From: Bacteroides sp. UBA7335
GTDB lineage: Bacteria > Bacteroidota > Bacteroidia > Bacteroidales > Bacteroidaceae
Assembly: GCA_002471185.1 (NCBI GenBank)
Contig: DKPL01000042.1
Location: 1,003 to 30,682 of the forward strand
DNA: 29,680 nt
Direction: 5' to 3'
The position numbers and the translations under genes are program-made. Under the pieces are notes generated by a model, which was given only the letters and a program-made list of their open reading frames with translations, was not told the DNA's origin and searched no databases. The stretch's first letter is position 1. Each line of letters starts with the position of its first letter. Shown piece by piece: positions 7,317-14,566 of this stretch.

Positions 7317-9059
7317 TTATAATGAGTTTATAAAACTCACCAGTGATTTAGAACTGCCTTCTTGAAGAAACATTTTCGAATAGAGCCTTCGGCAGGTAGA
7401 AATAATAGCATTTTTACTACGACTCGTAAGGGAAGCTATCTCTACAAACGTACAGTTCGCTTTAAGTAGAAGGCAAACACGATGTTCATGCTCCTTCAAA
7501 GGATGAAGTGCATATAAATTTTCAGAGAAGTTAGCATAGCTACGGTTGATACTCTCTTCCAACTCTTGCCACTCCTCTTGTGAAAGGGTATCTTGCTTTT
7601 TTATTTTAGAACGAAGGATACAGTGAAAGTCAGACTTCTCGAAAAAGCTCTTTGCATCCTCTCTATTCTTTAGTTCTCTTTCCAACTCCTTGCAGGCATA
7701 TACCACCTCCTCTTTTTGTTCTTCCAACTGTGCTATCAGAGTAAGGTTTATTTTATCCACTTTGTCTATCTCTTTTTTCAATGTTTCTATCCTTTTTCTA
7801 TGCTCATTCAGGGTGTTGAGGCTTTTTCGCTCTTGCTCTCTCTTTAAGAGGTTTATTTTATCTAGTTTGAGCGCTAGTTTGGCTTTTCCCCACTTGAAAT
7901 AAAACATAAAGGCCAATGATGAAACCAGTAGTAGCGTGAAGAGAAGTCCAAAGGTTACAATAAGACGTTGATTCTTTTCGCTTTCACTCTTTAGTCTTAG
8001 AATCTCTTTTTCGCGCAGCTGGTAGTTATAGAGTGCCTGCATACGGTGCAGACTCTCTGTATAGGTAATGCTTTGAATAGAGTCTATATAATATTTGTAT
8101 TGACTTAAATAGGTAGCTGCCTCTTGGGGTTGCTTTTTGTTTAAAGCAATCTCTGCCAACCCTTTATAGGCTATCTCCTTGGCATAAATAGTACCACATA
8201 CCAACAACTCCTGGTAGTAATAAGTTGCACTATCTATCACTCCTGTTTGGTGATAGAGCTTTGCTGCAATCGAGAAAATACCACTTTTACTAGGAATGTC
8301 CAATTCTGCTAATGATCCCTGAATGTATCTTTTAGCTAAATCATACTTCCCTTGTTCCAGATAAAGAGCAGCCATCTGACTCTCTATCAGCGAGGTAAGT
8401 TTTTTGTTTGACAAACTACTAGCTAACTTATAAGCCTCTTGAAAATAGACAATTGAACTATCTGCTTGGTTACAGGACCTGTACCCACATGCTATGTCTC
8501 TTAAATTAAATACCACACTAGTGTGATTCTCCAATTTCAAATTGATTTCTTGCGCTTTTTTAAACATCTCAATAGCCTCGTGGTAGAGATCTTGAAAAAG
8601 AAACAAGCTCCCCATTTGACTGTATATTTTCCCTGCTAACTCACTTACTTCACTCTGCTGCAATGCTTCTTTAGCTTTTTGAAAATAGTCCAATGCTAGG
8701 GGAGCATCGCCTAAGTCTCGATATACTCTTCCACCATAATAGTAGGCCTCAGGTAGGTGTTGTTTGTTTCCTTTTTGGGTATAGTAGTTTAGTACGGATA
8801 ATATCAGACTATCGGAGGTATGAGGTATGTATGCTTTGTCATTGGCTTTTATACAGAGTAGGTTGTAATACATTTGTGTAGCTTGGGGTGTTTGCTGCAT
8901 GGTCGAATCTAGCCTCTTTAGCAAAGCAACGGAACTATCTGGCTGTGCGGTAGCTAGGCTATCAGCCGTTTGTAGTATCGGTGGATAGCTATTGCGTTTG
9001 CAGCCCGTAAGGCTGCAAACAATACAAATCAGTAGCAATAGGTGTAAAACTCCTTTCAT
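7317..9059 (-). CDS. Membrane-anchored TPR regulator with C-terminal HTH
   Basis: From the ATG at 9059 the protein has 580 residues and starts with a lipoprotein-type signal whose lipobox SLTGC puts the cysteine at residue 20. Starting 14 codons earlier at 9101 gives 594 residues and an ATGA overlap with a small upstream ORF, so that start remains possible. A run of TPR-like helices covers roughly residues 40-350 (repeats such as PEAYYYGGRVYRDLGDAPLA). One membrane helix (VTFGLLFTLLLVSSLAF) is followed by a charged coiled coil (about 390-470). The C-terminal 60 residues form a LuxR/sigma-4-like HTH (CTFVEIASLTSRSKNAIIST). This topology means periplasmic sensing and cytoplasmic DNA binding. 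Such proteins are common Bacteroidales regulators of unknown ligand. It lies upstream of the DUF3244-like gene and the peptide operon on the same strand. Confidence 0.8.
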   Translation of the reverse strand: MKGVLHLLLLICIVCSLTGCKRNSYPPILQTADSLATAQPDSSVALLKRLDSTMQQTPQATQMYYNLLCIKANDKAYIPHTSDSLILSVLNYYTQKGNKQHLPEAYYYGGRVYRDLGDAPLALDYFQKAKEALQQSEVSELAGKIYSQMGSLFLFQDLYHEAIEMFKKAQEINLKLENHTSVVFNLRDIACGYRSCNQADSSIVYFQEAYKLASSLSNKKLTSLIESQMAALYLEQGKYDLAKRYIQGSLAELDIPSKSGIFSIAAKLYHQTGVIDSATYYYQELLVCGTIYAKEIAYKGLAEIALNKKQPQEAATYLSQYKYYIDSIQSITYTESLHRMQALYNYQLREKEILRLKSESEKNQRLIVTFGLLFTLLLVSSLAFMFYFKWGKAKLALKLDKINLLKREQERKSLNTLNEHRKRIETLKKEIDKVDKINLTLIAQLEEQKEEVVYACKELERELKNREDAKSFFEKSDFHCILRSKIKKQDTLSQEEWQELEESINRSYANFSENLYALHPLKEHEHRVCLLLKANCTFVEIASLTSRSKNAIISTCRRLYSKMFLQEGSSKSLVSFINSL

Positions 9060-9097
9060 GGGGATAAAAATAGTGAATGTTTTTGTAAGTTTCTTAA

Positions 9098-9244
9098 TCA
9101 TAATTCATACGTTTCTCTACCTCCGCTGATGTAACCGACAACCTTTTCGTTATATAGTGCATTTACATCCAACTGACGGGGAAGCCACAAATTAGTCAGA
9201 TCCTTCTTGGGTAAGATTACTTTTAGTCTATTAACTTTCTGCAT
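9098..9244 (-). CDS. Small ORF resembling a truncated XRE-type HTH
   Basis: A 48-residue frame runs from the ATG at 9244 to a TGA that overlaps the ATG at 9101 (ATGA). Its first half, KVNRLKVILPKKDLTNLWL, resembles the first helices of small XRE regulators in Bacteroidota (NRLKVVL...KTNKWLAEQLG). The second half, from about residue 29, does not continue that domain and lacks a recognition helix. It could be a damaged regulator fused to unrelated sequence, a short leader coupled to the TPR gene, or a chance ORF. The purine-rich GGAGG in its end lies 16 nt before the 9101 ATG. Confidence 0.3.
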   Translation of the reverse strand: MQKVNRLKVILPKKDLTNLWLPRQLDVNALYNEKVVGYISGGRETYEL

Positions 9245-9391
9245 TGGACTATCAAATTTGCACGCAAAGATAATTATTTTTTTATTACCACTAGATAATG
9301 GTCTGCCTAATAGGTAATATGATAGTTATTTTGCTATTTGTTTTACAAATTGTATATTTGTGTTCTTTCCTCCAATTGGTGTTGGTAAAAC

Positions 9392-9471
9392 TTTGGAGTA
9401 TAAATTATGCAAATAGAATCCAAGCTTTGACATTACTAATAACAGACTCTTTTTGAAGTATAAATAGTGCA
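9392..9471. repeat. Two 20-bp imperfect direct repeats
   Basis: TTTGGAGTATAAATTATGCA at 9392-9411 and TTTGAAGTATAAATAGTGCA at 9452-9471 match at 17 of 20 positions and are 60 bp apart. They lie in non-coding DNA (9245-9521) just beyond the end of the MobV relic. They could be part of a plasmid or mobilisable-element control region such as iterons or an oriT-side repeat. Only two copies are visible. Confidence 0.4.
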
Positions 9472-9521
9472 TACACTCCAGAAAACTGTTAAAACATTGT
9501 AAATCTCCCTCCTTAAAGTTT

Positions 9522-10334
9522 TCACCTTCTCCTCCCTCGCCCATTGTCATCCCAAGGCATATCCGACGAACTACCTCCGCCAACTATTCCTACATGAGTT
9601 TGTGCTTCTCCACCACTTGCCAAAGTAAAAGTAGCCTGCAAAAGTTTAGCTTGCGCCTGATTTATCTGCTCCCAAGGCTCAAATACAGCATTTGCCAGTT
9701 CGTGAATAGTTATCTCATCATCACCAAATTACTTCATCAAGCTATATGGAACATCATAACTAACAGCATCATATTTCTCAGCTCCTACTTGTGTCCAGAT
9801 ATGTAAAGTTTTTCTTAACAAATTGGAAATAAAGTGCTGAGTAAGGATGGCTCCAGATGAAAGATTGTATCGTTGGAGATGTACAATCTTATCAAACTTG
9901 ACTATCCGTTCTTCTTTTTCGGATATTTTGTGTTCAAGTGTTTCTATTCTCTGGATGGCTTTTGTATTTCAATCTGTTGTTTCTTGGCTTGTTGCTCAAG
10001 GCTACTCTTTTCTTGCCTGAACTGCGTGATTAACTTCTTCAAATCATTTATCTGTTGATCCTTGTCCGCATTCTCCCTTTTTTACTTTTGGGAGTTCTCC
10101 CATAGCAAACAAAGATAGTATTTGTGATTTTCCATCTTTAGATTTAGCGAGTAGTTTTTCCACTTCTTCCTGAAGGCTTTCGATGCGTGTCTGAAGTTCC
10201 TTTTCTTGGCTGTGATAAAACGCAGAGCGACTTTGGTGATTAGCGGTAGAGCCCACCACACCACGTTCGAGTCCAAAAGGTTTCATGGCTTTACCATAAC
10301 TATCTTGATATTCGTACAATCTACTTCTTGCCAT
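9522..10334 (-). pseudogene. Decayed MobV/Pre-type relaxase (C-terminal half)
   Basis: Reading the minus strand from about 10334 gives YEYQDSYGKAMKPFGLERGV, then a coiled coil (TRIESLQEEVEKLLAKSK) and LSLFAMGELPKVKK. A frameshift near 10080 moves the sequence to another frame that continues as coiled coil (INDLKKLITQFRQEKSSLEQ). An in-frame TAA follows at about 9730, after YSLMK. The same frame resumes with FGDDEITIHELANAVFEPWE and ends in a Gly/Ser-rich tail (GIVGGGSSSDMPWDD) with a TGA at 9522-9524. The pattern of FGLxRG, coiled coil and Gly-rich SSSDxPW tail is typical of MobV mobilisation proteins of Bacteroides elements (from memory). The N-terminal catalytic part, with its relaxase histidines, is missing. 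The gene is dead. Confidence 0.65.
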
Positions 10335-10560
10335 TGATTTGCCACTCACCAGTTTTGTCAGAGCCAACATGGGTTATCACTCCTGCTTCGCGTAGCTCTT
10401 TGATGTGCCTTTCTATGGTTCAGCTACTTTTTTATATTGTTTGCCAACTGCTCTATAGTAAGTGCAGGATTCTTACGCAAATAATCTATTATCACTTTTT
10501 TACATCGACATTTACACCGACATCAATCTTTTTTGTGTCGCTATCTTTATATAATATATA
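10321..10560 (-). pseudogene. Decayed AlbA_2/RecG-like ATP-binding protein, C-terminal winged helix
   Basis: Three minus-strand frames join into one recognisable C-terminus. DSDTKKIDVGVNVDVKK ends at a TGA. The next frame gives VIIDYLRKNPALTIEQLANN and stops. A third frame gives TIERHIKELREAGVITHVGS, then DKTGEWQINGKK and a TAG at 10321-10323. A VGVNV-type linker followed by a helix-turn-helix containing TIERHIKELRExGxIxxVGS and a final GxW strand is the standard end of AlbA_2-domain, RecG-like putative DNA-binding proteins in Bacteroidota. At least two frameshifts inactivate it and its ATP-binding front is absent. It abuts the MobV remnant, so a deletion probably joined the two. Confidence 0.65.
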
Positions 10561-10760
10561 CATTTCTCTATTCTTTAGCGAATGATTATCATTCAGTACA
10601 ATATTACTTAAAAAGCGTATAAGAAATAGATGAGTGCTATAAATGCTTAGTGCTATTTTTTGGTAATTGGCACGTACCAAGGCATTACGAAAGTAACAAG
10701 AATGTTGTGCTGTTATGCTACAACTTTAAGATTACACCGTTTATTTAGCTACAATCTGCT

Positions 10761-10768
10761 ACCTTTGT
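10761..10768 (+). promoter_or_regulatory. Bacteroidota -7 type motif TACCTTTG
   Basis: TACCTTTG matches the Bacteroidota -7 consensus TAnnTTTG and lies 56 bp before the ATG at 10825, a suitable distance. No clean TTTG is present at the -33 position (TTTA at 10741 is the nearest). It probably drives the orphan gene downstream. Confidence 0.4.
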
Positions 10769-10824
10769 ATAGGTGTTCTTTCCTACAAAAGTAGACCACG
10801 TTAACACTAAAATTACTGTAGAAC

Positions 10825-11511
10825 ATGAGAGATAATTTTAAAAACAGCTGTAACGCTATCTCTAAACAAATTGAGCAGATAGGTGTAGCTAGTAATAGCC
10901 ATTTTGTTATTGACGGCATCATCGACATTGAAAAGTACTTGAAGGCGAAGTATCGTGTTTTGTGGGTATTGAAAGAGGCCAACTCTGAGGATGACAGTTG
11001 GAGCTATCCCGAAAAATTTAAAGATAGAGGGTGGCTATATCAGTGTGGGAAAAGCATTCCGACTTTGAAACGAATGATTTATACTTCTTATGGGATTTTA
11101 AGGGATTGCGACTGGTGCGAGATCCCCGATGCCAATGATGAAAAATCGTTTGAGCCCTTACAAGAGATAGCGATAATCAACATTAAGAAAATGCCGGGTG
11201 GTAGCGTCTCTTATGCTAATGAAATACAGCAGGCCTATTATGACAACCGCGATTTGCTGAAACTCCAAATTGATACGTATAACCCTAATGTGATCCTATT
11301 TGGAAACACATTGCAATATTTCTACAAAGAGGATTTTGAGGACTTAGCAACGGCAGTGAAGCAAATAACCGAATACGGAAACGCTTTTTATGATACGGGG
11401 GATAAGTTGTACATTCATACTTGGCATCCGGCGGTTAGAGGAGCAGGGTTTACCGATAAAGATTATGTTATGGACATCGTAAATCTTGTAAGAGATTGGG
11501 GTAATAAGTAG
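10825..11511 (+). CDS. Orphan protein, possibly uracil-DNA-glycosylase fold
   Basis: This 228-residue soluble protein has no signal peptide or membrane segment. Features that recall the uracil-DNA glycosylase superfamily are a first core strand YRVLWVLKEAN (about residues 43-53) and a middle strand EIAIINIKKMPGG. A segment YNPNVILFGN, where a partner strand reaches the active-site region, and a late IHTWHPAVRG with an HP pair also fit. The classical GQDPYH motif is absent, so enzymatic activity is uncertain. It stands alone on the plus strand between the mobile-element relic and ferritin, with its own probable promoter and a strong terminator after it. That is how a horizontally acquired single-gene cargo would look. 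I am sure it is a gene and unsure of its function. Confidence 0.7.
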   Translation: MRDNFKNSCNAISKQIEQIGVASNSHFVIDGIIDIEKYLKAKYRVLWVLKEANSEDDSWSYPEKFKDRGWLYQCGKSIPTLKRMIYTSYGILRDCDWCEIPDANDEKSFEPLQEIAIINIKKMPGGSVSYANEIQQAYYDNRDLLKLQIDTYNPNVILFGNTLQYFYKEDFEDLATAVKQITEYGNAFYDTGDKLYIHTWHPAVRGAGFTDKDYVMDIVNLVRDWGNK

Positions 11512-11551
11512 CCAAAGAGAGAAATAACTCCATGGTGTCTTTAATACGCAA

Positions 11552-11588
11552 AAATGCGGCTTAGCGTAAAAAACTCTAAGCCGCATTT
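11552..11588. terminator. Bidirectional terminator between converging genes
   Basis: AAATGCGGCTTAG (11552-11564) pairs perfectly with CTAAGCCGCATTT (11576-11588) around an 11-nt loop, and flanking bases (CGC/GCG) extend the match with a small bulge. It lies between the plus-strand gene ending at 11511 and the minus-strand ferritin gene ending at 11629, so it can end both transcripts. Confidence 0.8.
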
Positions 11589-11628
11589 GCGTTATGTGCC
11601 GCCTCGCACCTTACCCTTTCAGGTCTAT

Positions 11629-12129
11629 TTAAACGGCAATGGTTTTTCGGGTGGCCACCTCTTTGTCTAGCAGATAGATGCCCAATCCGTTGTCGCCTAT
11701 GAGTTTAAGCTTATCAATGAGTAGTTGAGCGTTCTCTTCCTCTTCTATCTGCTCGTCGATAAATCGTTTCAAGAAGCTTTGCGTAGCATAATCCTTCTCT
11801 TTACCGGCCAGTGTATAAAGCTCATTAATGCTGGCTGTAACTTTCTGTTCATGACTCAGTGTGTCTTCGAAGGCATCGAGCAGAGTATCCCAATCTTGTC
11901 TAACGCCATCAATGGGTTTTAGCTCGATTTTGCCATTGCGGCTCACGATATATTTCACAAACATTTCCGCATGAAGCTGTTCTTCTTTAAACTGCATCTC
12001 AAACCAGCTGGCAAAGCCTTCTAGCCCTTTGTGTGCAAAGTTGGCTGACATGGATAGATAGAAATAGGCTGACCAATACTCTTTGTTTATTTGAGTATTC
12101 AGTGCCTCAAGCATTTTTTGGTTTAGCAT
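11629..12129 (-). CDS. ftnA: Ferritin (non-heme, FtnA type)
   Basis: This 166-residue four-helix-bundle protein forms 24-subunit shells that oxidise Fe(II) and store Fe(III) in the cytoplasm, limiting oxidative damage. The ferroxidase centre residues are all in place: E17 (INKEYWSAYFYL), E50 and H53 (FKEEQLHAEMF), E94 (LSHEQKV) and Q127 (IDEQIEEE). The length is normal for bacterial FtnA, and no heme-ligand methionine pattern suggests bacterioferritin. It stands alone, converging on the terminator at 11552-11588. In Bacteroides, ferritin expression responds to oxygen and iron (established knowledge), but I see no clear regulatory site upstream. Confidence 0.95.
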   Translation of the reverse strand: MLNQKMLEALNTQINKEYWSAYFYLSMSANFAHKGLEGFASWFEMQFKEEQLHAEMFVKYIVSRNGKIELKPIDGVRQDWDTLLDAFEDTLSHEQKVTASINELYTLAGKEKDYATQSFLKRFIDEQIEEEENAQLLIDKLKLIGDNGLGIYLLDKEVATRKTIAV

Positions 12130-12486
12130 AATAATTTCGTTTTAGATTTTATCTATTTAGTAAACAAATTTGTATGAGACAATGTTTACCCATGGCACTA
12201 AAGTTATGGTTTTGAGCTGCATCAACAATCGTGCACTGAGTCACCTACCCCATGCCCCCTGTTACACCATCTTGCTAAAGCGCGCCCAGAAACTCTTCGA
12301 GAGCTGTCCACAAGTCTGCTGTATGCCAGTGCAAAGAGGTTCCAACAGCAGTGACTAGAGAGATTGTGAGACGGTGAGGAGAGATATATTTTTTCATAAT
12401 AGTTCTCTCGGTAATACTTGTAATTAAACATTAACATCATTAACTGCTTATTTTTTGTTTATTAATTCTTTTTTATTTCTTTTTAC
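12130..12486. other. Intergenic DNA with a short relatively GC-rich core, no recognised gene
   Basis: The 459-bp gap between ferritin and the lipoprotein holds no gene I recognise. Its part at about 12180-12370 is visibly richer in G and C than its AT-rich surroundings and is open in more than one frame. A plus frame from an ATG at 12182 gives 58 cysteine-rich residues (MFTHGTKVMVLSCINN...). A minus frame gives TAVGTSLHWHTADLWTALEE before a stop. None matches a family I know. It may be a gene scrap or an unrecognised RNA. Confidence 0.4.
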
Positions 12487-12504
12487 TACATTTGCATATA
12501 TTTG
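12487..12504 (+). promoter_or_regulatory. Two overlapping candidate -7 motifs
   Basis: TACATTTG (12487-12494) and TATATTTG (12497-12504) both fit TAnnTTTG. They lie about 85-100 bp before the lipoprotein ATG at 12589. No clear TTTG is found at the proper -33 spacing. Either would start transcription near the hairpin at 12510-12549. Confidence 0.45.
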
Positions 12505-12509
12505 TATTT

Positions 12510-12549
12510 CACAACTGTAGCTCATAACTAATCTTAGCCTACAGTTGTG
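12510..12549 (+). promoter_or_regulatory. Perfect 11-bp inverted repeat in the leader of the lipoprotein gene
   Basis: CACAACTGTAG (12510-12520) pairs perfectly with CTACAGTTGTG (12539-12549) around an 18-nt loop. It starts just after the candidate -7 motifs and ends 39 bp before the ATG at 12589. It would form a stable 5' hairpin in the mRNA, or serve as an operator. There is no T tail, so it is not a simple terminator. Confidence 0.5.
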
Positions 12550-12588
12550 CCATTAAGCAAAGCCTAGAGTATTAATTAAAAAATCAAT

Positions 12589-14313
12589 ATGTATATGAAA
12601 AAAAGTAAGATTTGTTTTCTACTGTTTTGTTTATGCTTTACAGCATTCTTAATATCATGTCATGACTCAGATGATGATATAATGGATGAATGTTCTACCG
12701 AAATAGAAAAATCACTGTCTGATGGAAGTGCTATAAATGACCTCAGTTACCTAACATCAGAAATCCCTGTTGAGTATGTCGAAGGAATAAAAAAACGATT
12801 CACCAAAACAGCAACAGATATTGACGACAAGGTTAAAGTACTATTTGTTACATCAAGTAATATCAACCAATATACCGACGCTATCCAAAACATCATTGAT
12901 AGAAACGGAGTAATTATTATTGTAGAGCCCAAATATTCTATTTTAAAAAAGTGGGCAGATGATAATTTCACAAGTTTGGCCGTTGATGAAAACATTGATA
13001 AAGATTTATTCTTTGCCTTCTCCAATCAGGGTACTTACTCGATAAATATTCCAACTGATTTTAATGATATAGAAGAATATCTAAACACGTTAACTAATTG
13101 GGTAAATGAAAATCTGAATCCCTTAATTTTAGGCGATGGCGAATTTGACACACAAGACGTTACTAAACTATTTGGAAGTCAAACCATCACAAAGTCTTAT
13201 ACATTTAATTTAAATGAACGTATAACTCCCAAATACGAAAATGTTAGTCTTTCAGGAAAAGGTGAGGTAGTGATGAAGTTAAATGTATATCCTTTATATG
13301 TGTTCGAGAACCAAGCCGAGCAAGGAGGAGATTACTATATTGTCAACTTATATGTAAAAATAAACTCCGATGGTTTATATGTAGGAAATGGTAAGAAAAA
13401 CAGCCATGGGGTAATAACCCGCTATTGTGGTTTCTACCTAAAACAAGCCAAAATATATGCAAGTTTGTGTGATGCTAACGACGCAGTCTTTGAGTTTGGA
13501 TGCAGTCCAACTCCACAATCTTCAGTCTCGTCTACCTCATATACTTCGGGTGTAGAATGGGGAATTGGAGCATCGCTATCGGGAAGCTTTGAGTCTAGTG
13601 AAAAAGGTAAAAAGAAAGGTGTTAGTGCAACAATAACAGGCGGAGTGAAATACTCGGATACAAAAACAAGAGAATTAAAAGATGTTGAAATAGGAAACAA
13701 TTCAGGAATAAATTCTGCTGCTTTCTTGTATAAGATAAATAATCTTCCTTCGTATAGCAAATTAAAGATCTCAGATCCACCAATGATTGCACGCTCGGGT
13801 GCCGAATTTTATCACAGTTGGATTTGGCATGTTCCATCAACCAAGAACTATAGTGAAAATAAATTTAAGGTTAAGTTTGGGTTTTCAGAACTTATTTATG
13901 GTGCCTCTCGCTTTTTCTCAACAAAGGCCGATTATGTAGATTTAGACTATGATATCATTTCTAAATCGGGCAATCCCGATTTGTTGAGCTGCACAAATGA
14001 ACTTAAGGCACCTAGCCGTATTCCATCAGGATCTGTCGAAATCGTTAATTCTTTTACCGATAAATCAATATCGGGCATTAAAATAACAGGCACTGCCAAT
14101 GGAGAACCCATAACGATAGACGATAAAAATGTGACTTATGCCCCCACGGAAGTTATTTCGTACATACTCCCTGTAGGACATTATTCCATAACGTTTAAGG
14201 CGGGAAAAAATCAGAGTGAAGCTAAAGAATATAAATTAGTAAACGATATGCGTAATCTTAAGCTTGGAGAAAAAATTCGTCTACAATCTGAATATGATTT
14301 TACGGCAGAATAA
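12589..14313 (+). CDS. Lipoprotein resembling leukocidin-family beta-pore-forming toxins
   Basis: This 574-residue protein starts with a lipoprotein signal (lipobox FLISC, C24) followed by an acidic DSDDD, a common surface-export type tail in Bacteroidota. An N-terminal alpha/beta domain spans about 60-180. From about 195 to 470 it is beta-rich with the order seen in leukocidin/haemolysin-type toxins as I remember them. YYIVNLYVKIN comes first, then TRYCGFYLKQAKIYA (C280). Next is a serine-rich SVSSTSYTSGVEWGIGASLS (about 312-331), and a glycine/serine amphipathic stretch (332-370) could be the pore-forming stem. SWIWHVP and FGFSEL follow. The last about 95 residues (480-574) look like an added Ig/PEGA-like domain. 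It stands alone. The toxin assignment is from pattern similarity only; it could be another beta-rich surface lipoprotein. Confidence 0.5.
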   Translation: MYMKKSKICFLLFCLCFTAFLISCHDSDDDIMDECSTEIEKSLSDGSAINDLSYLTSEIPVEYVEGIKKRFTKTATDIDDKVKVLFVTSSNINQYTDAIQNIIDRNGVIIIVEPKYSILKKWADDNFTSLAVDENIDKDLFFAFSNQGTYSINIPTDFNDIEEYLNTLTNWVNENLNPLILGDGEFDTQDVTKLFGSQTITKSYTFNLNERITPKYENVSLSGKGEVVMKLNVYPLYVFENQAEQGGDYYIVNLYVKINSDGLYVGNGKKNSHGVITRYCGFYLKQAKIYASLCDANDAVFEFGCSPTPQSSVSSTSYTSGVEWGIGASLSGSFESSEKGKKKGVSATITGGVKYSDTKTRELKDVEIGNNSGINSAAFLYKINNLPSYSKLKISDPPMIARSGAEFYHSWIWHVPSTKNYSENKFKVKFGFSELIYGASRFFSTKADYVDLDYDIISKSGNPDLLSCTNELKAPSRIPSGSVEIVNSFTDKSISGIKITGTANGEPITIDDKNVTYAPTEVISYILPVGHYSITFKAGKNQSEAKEYKLVNDMRNLKLGEKIRLQSEYDFTAE

Positions 14314-14410
14314 TCTTTAGTCAAGAATCGCATTCATAAAAAATATGGGCTAGGAAAGATTAAATAAGCGATTACAATAACCAAAGTATCATCAGGAGAA
14401 ATGTGCAAAT

Positions 14411-14460
14411 AGTACCCATCTTCCATTAAAAGCACAACTACATGTGTTAGATGGGATACT
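14411..14460 (+). promoter_or_regulatory. Dyad upstream of the nickel permease gene
   Basis: AGTACCCATCT (14411-14421) pairs with AGATGGGATACT (14449-14460), with one bulged T. An inner CACA/TGTG pair at 14433-14436 and 14443-14446 extends the hairpin. It lies about 105 bp before the permease ATG at 14567 with no T tail, so it may be a metal-responsive operator or a leader RNA structure. No cobalamin-riboswitch B12 box is visible in the 253-bp gap. Confidence 0.35.
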
Positions 14461-14566
14461 ATCTTAGCTCAATAACGCAAAACTATTCATCTCGTTAGAA
14501 CTAAAACGATTGTTAATTTGTTTAAATCGATATAAGAGCTATAGTTTTACTAAATTATCAAAGAAT

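Noticed and set aside
9326..9583. 85-residue minus-strand ORF
   Set aside because: Part of it overlaps the MobV tail in another frame and the rest has no recognisable pattern; the MobV frame explains the sequence better.
9594..10058. Plus-strand ORFs of 60-70 residues rich in Phe, Ser and Cys
   Set aside because: They are antisense shadows of the coiled-coil part of the decayed MobV gene.
14314..14566. Cobalamin riboswitch ahead of the CbiM-like gene
   Set aside because: No B12 box or GCCACTG core could be found; only a simple dyad is present.
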